A stretch of DNA of 64,000 nucleotides from Ignelater luminosus (taxonomy: Eukaryota > Arthropoda > Insecta > Coleoptera > Elateridae): contig VTPC01091285.1 in assembly GCA_011009095.1 (NCBI GenBank), positions 62,001 through 126,000 of the forward strand, in the 5' to 3' direction. A program made the position numbers and the translations under genes. The notes beneath the pieces were generated by a model that had not been told where the DNA came from, did not search any database, and worked only from the letters and a program-made list of their open reading frames with translations. The stretch's first letter is position 1. Each line of letters starts with the position of its first letter. Shown here piece after piece: positions 24,223 to 34,539 of the stretch.

Positions 24223-24841
24223 AAATTAAGGGGTTTTACACGATAGATTTTAATAGCAGTAATTCAAATAAGAAATTGCTATTATGTAAACATTTAGAGC
24301 GAATACAAATTAGGTATAAACCATCTAGCAGCCATGTAATGTTACATTTGAACAAATCTTGGTACTTTAGATAAAGTAACAAACGTGTCAATCGTATGTT
24401 TTCAAATTTTACATGTTCCTGGCGTAACTCGAAACTTAGACTACTTGGTTTGTAATCAGTCATTAAATTTGCTGTACTAGCACGACATAATGGCTTAATA
24501 CAAGACAAAACCTTATTTGCCAAAAACTAAAAAAGAACGGAAAAGGTTTAAATTAAACTTAAATACCTACAGTGTACAAGTTACATCGAGTTATAAAGAG
24601 AAGAACTTCGTTGTTTATCTTTCGTTCGTTATGGTTTAATATATAGGCTTTTATGTTATTAAAGTTTGAACATCATAGGTACTCTAGTTCTTGCTGTTAC
24701 ATTTTCTATGAAAGGCAGTGCATTTTGTGTTACCTTAGTTACGTACAGTTAATATAATGTTGTTGCTTTAGTGGCGAAAAGTTAAATATTGTCTAATAGA
24801 ATATTATTTAACAAGCGTGTTATATATCGCTGGTCAACAAA

Positions 24842-25214
24842 TCGACTCATTTTTGGCAAAACATCGTAAGCGACATTATGTAAATTTTACAGTACGCAAG
24901 TTTTTTCTTTCTTGTTAGTATTTAAAGAAACTGAATGATAAAAGTTAGATACAAGGTGTTTTGTGACATTTACAACTCATTTATGGCATTTTTTAAAACA
25001 AAAACGGTTTTTTCACTTTATTTCGGGACTTAAGTTGTTTTGGCAACTACAGAAAACTATACATATTTTATAGAATTGTTTGAAGTAGGAGCTAGCATAG
25101 TATCGTAAACGATCTTTTGCAGGGTCGTTTATAACTACGTATACTGTTAGTACAACATAAAAACGCATTTTTGTGAAATTTGTTGCTTACGATGTTTTGC
25201 CAAAAATGAGTCGA
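24842..25214. mobile_element. MITE with perfect 30-bp inverted ends
   Basis: Positions 24842-24871 (starting TCGACTCATTTTTGGCAAAA) are exactly the reverse complement of 25185-25214. The 373-bp element has no coding region. Near its middle are further inverted words (ATCGTAAACGAT and GTCGTTTATA at about 25098-25130). AA flanks both edges, which could be a short target duplication. I do not know the family; the ends are not those of mariner, hAT or piggyBac. Confidence 0.85.
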
Positions 25215-25489
25215 AATCTAAAGTGTAATTTTTTCCCTCCAATAAAAATTCCAGTGCGTAATACAATGAACTATGCTAATTGCCAATATTAATCTAGAGA
25301 ACCTGCATCACGTAACAGTTTTGAGAGAAATAAAATAAAAAATTTTTCTATTTAAACATAAAGAAAACAACGGATAACAAACAAAAACAATTATTAAAAA
25401 ACTATCAAAACAGTATGTTCTATGCTTGTAAACAGTATTTTTCAATAATCGAACAGTAAAAACTTTCATTTCTCTCCCGTTTCTACTTA

Positions 25490-25640
25490 CTTTCTATATC
25501 CTGGTGAAACCTTTCCCCGTGTTCATATCACTTACTGCTTCGAGATTATCTGGGAAAAAGTCTAACTGGGAATGCAAAAAATGTATTTTTAAGGACATAT
25601 TGCATTTTTGGTACAGATTAACACGGACTAAAAATTCAAA
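25490..25640 (-). pseudogene. Fragment of a repeated arthropod orphan protein
   Basis: On the minus strand the text reads YQKCNMSLKIHFLHSQLDFF and then PDNLEAVSD. The same words (KMSLKIHFLHSHLDFFPENL, then GAVSDEHGERFHQDI) recur in many predicted arthropod proteins of unknown function, which I know from memory and not from a search. The family behaves like part of a mobile element because it occurs in many copies. Only about 50 residues are recognisable here, and the copy is broken. Confidence 0.5.
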
Positions 25641-25649
25641 ACTTGTTTA

Positions 25650-27260
25650 AAATTTAAATATATATAGAACAACCTACCCTCAACAATCACTTACATTAAT
25701 CAATGTATCGCTATACCTTAATACCCACTATTTCGACAGAAAGGAACAATTAAACTAAAAAAATGCTAAACGTAACAAAGCAGAAGGTAGACATAGTCAA
25801 TTGTTTTTGGCAATATCAAGGCAACTGTGACTAACTTATGCTATTTTGTCAGCTTCTAAGTTTTGTTGGTAGGCTTTTGGATACTGTCTAGCTTTGCACA
25901 AGTAATACACTAAAAAATAGGTGAATAACATTTTTATCTATTCTTAGTAATAGCTTTTGCCGCATTGCAGTATATTAACTATTAAAGTATCGATATCTTC
26001 AACCGTTTGCTTTGTATTGTAAAGCACCTTGAATAGTTTTACTTTCATGAGAAACATCAGTCTATTTTTTAGCAAAATTCGAAGAATGTAATCGACCCAA
26101 CGACTTCGATGAACATAAAGAACCTGACCTGCTAGAAAAAATAGATTAGTTTGAAAGGACTATAAATTCAACAAGATCTAACTTAGAAATCACTTCCTTT
26201 TTTATTCATTAACGTACACTTTCTGCATATTATTGCCCCGAAGTCATTAGAATCAATAATAAAACTAACCACTACATTGTCTTTGATAACAATAACTTTC
26301 CAAAGAAAATGCAATTCTTGATAAGAAAAGCGCATGTCTATCTATTTTCTAAAGCCAAAACGGCTCAAATCGTCTGATACAGATCAGAAACATTTGAATG
26401 TCAAAAGTAAAATTTTTCTAACTCAAACTCGTCTCGACTTAAAGAAATAGTTTTCATTTTAGAAAACAAAATCAGAACTATTGCCTTAATAAGTTTTATT
26501 ATATCTCGCAGACTCGCAGTGTATCATTTTTGTTTTTATGGAGCATTATAGTTTGCAAAATGTAGATCTAGAATGATCAAATTTAACACCGATACAAAAA
26601 GAAGAAGAATGTGTAAGATTAGGGTTTTAAATTCCAGTGATTTTCGATTCTGTCTAAATTTCAAAACAACTGCAAAAAAAGTCTTTTGTAAATTCTCAAA
26701 CAGAGATTATTATAGGGTGCAACGTAATTTGTTTGGACAACCAAAACGATAGGTGTTTGAATGAAATAGATTGTGGTGAAGGGTCGATTTATTTAACTGC
26801 GATAACTCAAAGAACCTGATCTTATAGATGAAGACGACTTCAGCTTTGAGAAATGAGAGTCACCTGGAAATCCCTTCTATGAAGAAACTAAAGGTTACTT
26901 GACATAAATGTTAAAAATCAAGTTGTTATTTTGAAAACAGAAATATTTTCTCTGAGATAAAGTTGCTTGAACAATAATAGACATATGCAAAAAACCGAAT
27001 TCCTACCATTGCATTATTTTCCAATATGGCACATGTCTGATTTTTGGTACAGTAATGACAGCTTGCTCTGTATATAGTATTCTGCAGAAAAAATACATTT
27101 CACCGACTTATGCTGATTCCAAAAGAATCAATTGACTATCAGCTCATTGCACTCATTGTTTTAAGTTTAGGATATTTTGGGTGACAGTAGAAAAGGTAAA
27201 AAAATTACATTAGAAGTCTTCTTACTAAAATTTCCTTATTCGATATGTACTGATTATGTG
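25650..27260. other. Non-coding AT-rich stretch
   Basis: I see no gene, RNA, inverted repeat or element in this interval. Confidence 0.5.
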
Positions 27261-27265
27261 ATGCA

Positions 27266-27395
27266 CTGAGGTCACACAATAAAATGAAACAATGAACTGT
27301 ACTAATTGTGAAACTTTATTGATAATGGAGCGAGCGCTAAATGAGTGCGTCCACTCTCAACATCTCTTGTATTATGCAATTCTTAAGATGCAGCA
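27266..27395 (-). repeat. Possible solo LTR or 3' LTR remnant
   Basis: On the minus strand a purine tract (CCAGGGAGGG) is followed by TGCTGCATCTTAAG. About 130 bp later the sequence ends in GTGACCTCA, with an AATAAA signal inside. Polypurine tract, TG, internal poly(A) signal and CA together make an LTR-like layout. No partner LTR and no coding part are visible; the flank to the right runs into the assembly gap. Old fossil if real. Confidence 0.35.
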
Positions 27396-27812
27396 CCCTC
27401 CCTGGTTGTGGGTGTAACAAAGTAGCCACCGAAAGCGGAAGCAACACATGTAAACTATTAAAACGAATGAACCTAAGAAAATACTTAAAGTAAATCTTTT
27501 ACATGCTTGAACAATAATAAATGATGAAAATAAAATCCATAAATTAAAAATAATAATGCTTGAACACGATAGAAAGGAATGGCGAAACCATCACCAAAAA
27601 TTAAATGTTAATGTCTACTTTGCTTAAACAGAGATATAATGCTCTAAACCTAAGTACGTACAAGTTCTACTTAAAGACACTACACAGGTCGATACCTGCT
27701 GCAAGTATGAAGAATTAGCATGCATAACAAATTTAAAAGTAAAACAGTCTTCTCTCTAAATAACACTAAAAAAAGAGTTGCTATTGCTGAATTAATTGTC
27801 CATAAGTGAAGA

Positions 27813-28212
27813 NNNNNNNNNNNNNNNNNNNNNNNNNNNNNNNNNNNNNNNNNNNNNNNNNNNNNNNNNNNNNNNNNNNNNNNNNNNNNNNNNNNNNNNN
27901 NNNNNNNNNNNNNNNNNNNNNNNNNNNNNNNNNNNNNNNNNNNNNNNNNNNNNNNNNNNNNNNNNNNNNNNNNNNNNNNNNNNNNNNNNNNNNNNNNNNN
28001 NNNNNNNNNNNNNNNNNNNNNNNNNNNNNNNNNNNNNNNNNNNNNNNNNNNNNNNNNNNNNNNNNNNNNNNNNNNNNNNNNNNNNNNNNNNNNNNNNNNN
28101 NNNNNNNNNNNNNNNNNNNNNNNNNNNNNNNNNNNNNNNNNNNNNNNNNNNNNNNNNNNNNNNNNNNNNNNNNNNNNNNNNNNNNNNNNNNNNNNNNNNN
28201 NNNNNNNNNNNN
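27813..28212. other. Assembly gap (400 N)
   Basis: Exactly 400 unknown bases. Any reading frame drawn across the gap is meaningless. Confidence 1.
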
Positions 28213-28453
28213 AATAATTTTTCCACTATTTATTGTCTTTATAGCATCAAGCCCTGCAAGAAATCCTAAATATTCTGTTCAACATCAAGTGGTAAAATTA
28301 CCGGATGGGTTTCCTACAATTCTCACTTTAGTGACTACTATTTTAACAGCAAGCTTGCTTATAGTAAAGTTAAAGAGGACTAGAATGATTTCTGCAGGAA
28401 AGACTTACAAATCAGCTGAAAAAATATGCGTGTCAGAAGATGTTAACAGCTAA
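28213..28453 (+). other. Open frame of unknown nature beside the gap
   Basis: From the gap edge an open plus-strand frame runs for about 80 codons to TAA at 28451-28453. It contains a hydrophobic stretch (FPTILTLVTTILTASLLIV) followed by a basic segment (KLKRTRMISAGKTYK). This could be a membrane segment of a truncated gene whose start lies in the gap, or chance. A TTTATAG just before CATCAAGCCC (near 28246) is a weak splice-acceptor candidate. I recognise no family. Confidence 0.2.
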
Positions 28454-28723
28454 CCGAATTGTATCAAGACAAATTTTCCCTACTTTGCTGATTGCAACTG
28501 CAAGGAATATTCTCAAATTTAGTTTACATTAAGCAATCATTGGACCTGTATGAGAAATCCTTAGGTGTTAAAAACATTCTAATGGCAAGAGATGTGAAGA
28601 GAGTATGCCAAACATTTTGCAATTTCTTCGTATGTAACTCCTAGAATAGTTGCACTATAATCATGTTGGGTATTGATCGAAATGGGTAGGATAGGCATCT
28701 TATTCCTTTAACTTTCTTTGCCA

Positions 28724-28728
28724 TTTAG
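28724..28728. repeat. Target-site duplication (left), TTTAG
   Basis: TTTAG directly precedes the left LTR and recurs directly after the right LTR at 32298-32302. Five base pairs is the normal duplication length for Copia elements. Confidence 0.9.
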
Positions 28729-28968
28729 TGTTAAGAATTGCTAGGTTGGTAATTGAGAAAAATAATGTAAAACATAAAAATCTATATTACCGACCTAGTA
28801 GTAGGATAATATGAAAAAGAAAGAAGAAGAAAGGTGTGTGTAGCGTGTGTAGTAGAAGTTCATAAAAAGTTTTTATAAGATGGTCGTTATATTTTTGTTA
28901 TTTTTTATGTATAATAAAGCAAAATGTTACAACAGATTTCAGTTTACCAATAGACGATAATAATAACA
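28729..28968 (+). repeat. 5' LTR of the Copia element
   Basis: It starts TGTTAAGAATTGC and ends AATAATAACA, with an AATAAA signal near 28912. It is nearly identical to 32053-32297. Confidence 0.95.
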
Positions 28969-28982
28969 GGTTATGGGCGCAG
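28969..28982 (+). promoter_or_regulatory. Primer binding site, copia type
   Basis: GGTTATGGGCGCAG follows the 5' LTR without spacing. Drosophila copia has the close relative GGTTATGGGCCCAG at the same place, complementary to an internal part of initiator tRNA-Met (the half-tRNA primer), in contrast to the 3'-end priming used by most retroelements. Confidence 0.7.
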
Positions 28983-31900
28983 ATTCAATATAATTGAATA
29001 AGGCATAAAATAAAATAAATAAAAAACAAGGTCAAGTTGGTAAACTGAAGGGAAAGAATCATGGCCGGCAAAATGGACGAGCTGAATAGCGTTGAAAAAT
29101 TGAAAAATGCAGAAGATTATCCGATGTGGAAGTTTCAGGTGGATATTTTTTTCAAATCATACGATCTTTATAAAATAATAAATGGCACTGAAATATCAAC
29201 AGCAGAAACTGCAGTTGAATTTGATAAGAAGGATGCTAAAGCACAGCGAATAATAATAACAACCCTTGATAAAAAGCCACTAACATACATCATGAATTGT
29301 AAAAAGGCAAAGGAAATGTATGATAAGATATGTTCAATTTATCAAAGGGATAATGAGCAAAGTAAGTGTATCCTTTTACAAAAATTCTTTAATTTTAGAT
29401 ATGATAAAAACAGTGACATGGCTTCACACATATCCAAACTGCAAAACTTAGCTGTTAGGCTTAAAAATTTAGATCAAAAGATAGATGACTCCATGCTGAT
29501 CTCTAAAATTCTAACCACATTTCCTGAAACCTTCAAATTCTTTATTAGCGCCTGGGAATCAACACCAGAAAAGGATAGAACACTTGATAATCTAACCTCG
29601 CGGTTACTTATGGAAGAAACCCGTCATGCAAATATAGAACAAGAAGAAGCTGTAGCTTTTAAAGCAGCTGAGTTAAAGACAGCAGCAACCGATAAGGTAG
29701 GAAACGCAAATCGGAATAAAACCAACCAATATGGGAATAATAATCGAGTAAAATGTTATAAATGCAACAAATTTGGTCACATAGCTAGATTTTGTCAAAA
29801 GAAAACATGCAGTATTTGTAAAAAGAGCAATCATGTTGAAAGAAATTGTTTCTTTAGACAACGCACAAATGATAAAGAAGTTAACGATTCCAAAATTGCA
29901 TTTTTAACATACTCTGATAAAAATGATGAGGCAAATATAAAAACTACTTGGATTGTTGATAGTGGTTCTACTTCTCATTTCACTAATAATCAAGTTTTAT
30001 TAAAAGATACTGAAAACATTAATGTAGAAATAGGTGTCGCAAAGAATGATCAAGTAATGCATGCTGATAAAAAAGGGAAAGTTGAAACAGGAGACTTTAT
30101 TTTAAAGGATGTCTTGCATGTGCCTGATTTATCCAAAAATCTATTATCAGTAAAAGCTATTACACAAAATGGTGGTGAAATAAAATTTCTAAAGAACAAA
30201 GTTGAAATATATAAGGATCAAAAGAAATTAACAGAAAGAAGATTAAAAGAAAATGGTCTATATGAAATAGAATTTGATAAAAAAGAACAAAAGGCTTTAA
30301 CAGTAGAAAAAGTAAATCCATTAAAGGAATGGCATATAAAATTAGGACATTTGTCTGTAAATAATATAAAAAAAATTAACAAATATGGCAGATGGAATAA
30401 AAATCAGTAATTTTGAACATGATCCTATCTGTGAAGTATGTCTTAAAGCAAAGCAGGCAAGAAATTTATTTTCTAATGAACGTATAAGAGCTAAGAGACC
30501 TTTAGAAATAGTACATACCCATATTTGTGGACCCATAGATCCACCAACTTGGGATAAAAAGAAGTACTTCATTACATTCCTCGACGATTATACGCACTTC
30601 GTGACTGTATATCTTCTTGCAAAGAAATCTGAAGCTTTAAATTTCATAAAAGAGTATGTACAAGAATCAGAAGCCAAGTGGAACCTTAAACTGTGGAAGA
30701 TGCGTTGTGATAATGGAGGAGAGTATAGTAGTGAAGAATTAAAATCAGGGTGCAAGCAGAAAGGAATCAGATTGGATTACACAATACCACATACTCCTCA
30801 ACTTAATGGCAGGTCGGAGAGATTGAATAGAACAATTATGGACAGAGCAAGAGCACTTATAGCAGAAAAACAGGTCGAAAAGAAGATGTGGGGAGAAGCT
30901 ATACGAACAGCTACCTATTTAATAAATAGAAGTCCTACAGATACATTGAAAGTAACACCTGCAGAAAAATGGACATCATATCGTCCCAGTCTATCAATAT
31001 TGCAGATATTTGGTTCAAATGTATATGCAAAAGTTTTAGGTCCTCTCAAGAAACTAGATGATCGAAGTAAAAATTACATGTTTATTGGATATGCTCCGAA
31101 CGGCTATAGGTTGTGGGATGAAACTCGACAGAAGGTAATTATCTCAAGAGATGTTGTTTTTGAGAACTATATAGAAGATAAGAATAAAGCAAACATTATA
31201 AACATTGAAGATGAAGACGATACAGATAATACTGATCAAGATGAAATTAGTTTGAATGAAATAGATGAAGAATACAAAGAAAAGGAACAAGAAACAGAAG
31301 ACGAAGCCTTGCACATTTACCAAGAATTCAAAGTACAAGTAAAGGAAGGACAATTAAGAATCCCTCATATCTAGATGATTATGTCATGTTAACATACACT
31401 GAAGCAATAAATGGAAATGATGGAGAAAAATGGAAAAAAGCTATAGAAAATGAAAAGCAATCGTTAATAGAAAATAAAACCTGGGAAGTTGTTAAGAGAG
31501 ATGAAGCAGGTAACAGTAAAATACTGACTAATAAATGGGTGTTTAGAATAAAAGGAGCTGGAACTTATAAAGCGAGACTAGTAGTTAGAGCTTTTGAACA
31601 AGAACACGGGGTCAACTATGAAGATACGTACAGTCCAGTAATCAACATCAACTCATTAAGAGTCATTTTCGCATTAGCAACTGCAAAGAATTAGGATATT
31701 ATTGGATTCGACATCAAAACAGCCTTTTTGTATGGTGAGTTAGATCAAGATATTTTTATGAATATACCAAAAGGTTTTGAAGAAGAAAACAAAATCTGTA
31801 AATTAAACAAATCTTTATACGGACTCAAACAAGCTCCTTTAAAATGGAATGAAAGATTCACTAACTATTTGAAAGATAATGGCTTGACAGAAACAAAATC

Positions 31901-32052
31901 AGAAAGATGCATTTTTAAAACTTCCGACTGCTCTTTAATCCTGGCTTTGTACGTTGATGATGGGATTATAGTAGGAAAAGGAAAATTAGTTCTCTTAAAA
32001 GTTTGTAAGAAGTTTCTTTTGATTTACATTATTTTTTTAAATTAAGGAGGAG

Positions 32053-32297
32053 TGTTAAGAATTGCTAGGTTGGTAATCGAGAAAAATAATGTAAAACATA
32101 AAAATCTATATTACCGACCTAGTAGTAGGATAATATAAAAAAGAAAGAAGAAGAAAGGTGTGTGTAGCCTGTGTAGTAGAAGTTCATAAAAAGTTTTTAT
32201 AAGATGGTCGTTATATTTTTGTGTTATTTTGTTTAATGTATAATAAAGCAAAATGTTACAACAGATTTCAGTTTACCAATAGACGATAATAATAACA
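32053..32297 (+). repeat. 3' LTR of the Copia element
   Basis: It starts TGTTAAGAATTGC directly after the purine tract AAGGAGGAG and ends AATAATAACA. It is followed by the target duplication TTTAG (32298-32302). Confidence 0.95.
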
Positions 32298-32302
32298 TTT
32301 AG

Positions 32303-34530
32303 TGTATGGCTATGTGAATAAACATAGTATTTTTATCATCGCTTACCTCTACCTTATTAGTTACTACGTGAAACAGTAAACAATAGCGGCTTTTGGGGTA
32401 ACATGCCAGTGCTCTATTGGTCTGTTTGTGGTTCAAGTACGTACAGTTTGCTTTCTCTGATATTTATACTATAACTAATCATGCAATACATCTTTATTTG
32501 ATAGCTTTGATCTTTTGGTTAGCTTTTTGAAGTCAACAGGTATCTTCAAATTTCTGTTATCACTTTTATACCGGCCTTTGTCGTAGGACTTCCGGCGTAT
32601 ATTAATAGTTTGATCTCAGGATATCAATTACTTTTCCCTTGCTCATGTGTTATTATCATTAGTTATCACCGCATTTCTTTAAGATTATGTAATTCTAAAA
32701 CTGGAATGGCAAGTTAAATTTTGCATATAGATATGTGTAGGAAATTTATGATAAAATATAAGTAGTTGTAATTGTATTCTTGTGTATTGCAGTGTACTAT
32801 TGACATTTCCTAGACAGGTTAAAAATAAGACAAAAAGAACAATAAATTGCATTGGCTGGAAAGCATTAAAATTTATGAGAATAATTGCATAAAGTTAAAA
32901 GAAACAGTAAGGTTAACTTTAATGCCTAGTATTTCTAGACAAACAACATAAATACAAGCACTAAAATGTCGATAATATTGCATGTTCGTCTTAAGTTATC
33001 TTATAAAATAAAAAACAAAAAGTGCTTTCTGTTTTTCAGTAAATATATTTTTCTGAAATGTAAGAATTTGGCTCTTCGAATAAATCACGATACTATATCG
33101 TTAATCTGATAAATTGCATGTCAATACTGTTCGCACGAGCAGAAGAAAGAAAAGTCAGAGATAATCCCCATTCGTTATTTTCGTCGGCTGAATTGCTTCA
33201 TCATTGCCTCTGACCAGTCCATCGTAATATATGATCGTACTGCTTTGTAAGACTACTATTCAAGAAGCGTTCGTTAATGTCTTTTGGATATGCCGTCTAG
33301 TTTCCTCCGCGCCCCAATTTTCTTTTTATTTGTGTTTTATTTTTATTCTATTACTTCTTATTGAAGTCTTTCCTCACTAGTAGGAAAAATATGAAAAGGG
33401 ACTCTTTTCTGCTTGTTGTACTTTAGAATTTACAAAAATTCTGCCGCTATAGTTCTAACAAACATAATTTCAATACGGTATAATTTTCATGAAATATAGT
33501 AATCTTAGGTTTCAAGTTTGTCATTAATATAAATGTCTTATAAAATTAAAATATTTTTAGTTTGTAAATCTAAAAAAGAGTCAACCCTCTTCTGTAGTAG
33601 TGGTCAACACTACCGCATAATGTAGTTGTATGGTCAGCTGACGTTCCCCTCGATAACTCATCATCTTTCAATGTCAAGTCTACCATTCTTTTGGATCATA
33701 TTGGTTATACTCCTAACACCCGATATTGTCATATCAGCTTTGATTTATGTAATTGTATTGACTTTTCTTAGTCCTTGTTTTATTTTCCCTCTGTTGCCTA
33801 TTGATACATGGGTTGTGATTGATGTGTTTAGGGGTTGGTAGAAATCTAGGTAACAATCTTCTAAATAGTTGAAGCAAGAATTATTATAACCCTTAGTACA
33901 AAGCTGGTTTTTCCTTAATGCAACATGTTTATACAAGATTAATCGATACGAAATTAAGAAATATTCATGAAAACAGGCAGACGTTTTAAAACTCTTTTTT
34001 GTCTGTCTGACACATGTAAAAGCCTGCCTTATATTTATAATAATTAATTTGAGTTTTAATATTAAATTGCAATTTCCATCATCCTAAAATAGAGGATTAT
34101 ATACAGATCATAAGGGCCAGTTCTAGCCAAATAGTGTTTTTAGTTTTATCAAACTAATTTTATTTTTAATGCAAAGAAAAGTCAGGAATTCTTGTTTTTA
34201 TTTTATGCCACATGAACAATTTGAGTTAATTTGTATCTTTCCAATTCAAAGAAATTTTAATTAAAGCAGTAAGTAATACAGTTTTGTATCACTTTATAAA
34301 AATCGTTTGGAAAGTTGCGTTAGTTGCAATCAAACTTAATTATTTCTCTGAAGCAGCACAGTAAGAGAGTCGTTTGAAGCATCACCCTGCACTTTTTAAA
34401 CACTAGGTGGAGACACTACATTATATCTAAATCTTTTACGTACAAAACCTGCCAAAAGGTCTTTTGAAATTGGGATACATTCAAATTAGCTCCATCCTTC
34501 AATTTGATTCCGAATTGCATAGCCCAATAC
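32303..34530. other. Non-coding AT-rich stretch
   Basis: No recognisable gene or element. Short open frames (for example 33626-33841) translate into hydrophobic text typical of T-rich DNA and carry no known motif. Confidence 0.5.
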
Positions 34531-34539
34531 CTTTAGTAA

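Larger units (their letters stand above)
28729..32297 (+). mobile_element. Copia-family LTR retrotransposon, recent but broken
   Basis: Two LTRs of about 240 bp, a TTTAG target duplication, a primer site and a polypurine tract bound this element. Parts in order: gag from about 29.06 kb (WKFQVDIFFKSYDLY; a zinc knuckle CYKCNKFGHIARFC and a second finger CSICKKSNHVERNC near 29.75-29.85 kb); protease near 29.95 kb (WIVDSGSTSHFT); integrase at about 30.3-31.1 kb (FLDDYTHFV, RCDNGGEY, LNGRSERLNRTI); reverse transcriptase at about 31.4-32.0 kb (KARLVV, YGLKQAPLKWN, LYVDDGII). This protease, integrase, reverse transcriptase order is diagnostic of Ty1/copia. It is about 3.6 kb, shorter than a typical 5-kb Copia, and carries a few breaks, so it is not autonomous. 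The two LTRs differ by only about three substitutions and one small indel cluster, so the insertion is young. Confidence 0.97.

Noticed and set aside
27792-28453. Long open frames across the N run
   Set aside because: The frames consist of unknown bases; only the last 80 codons after the gap are real sequence.
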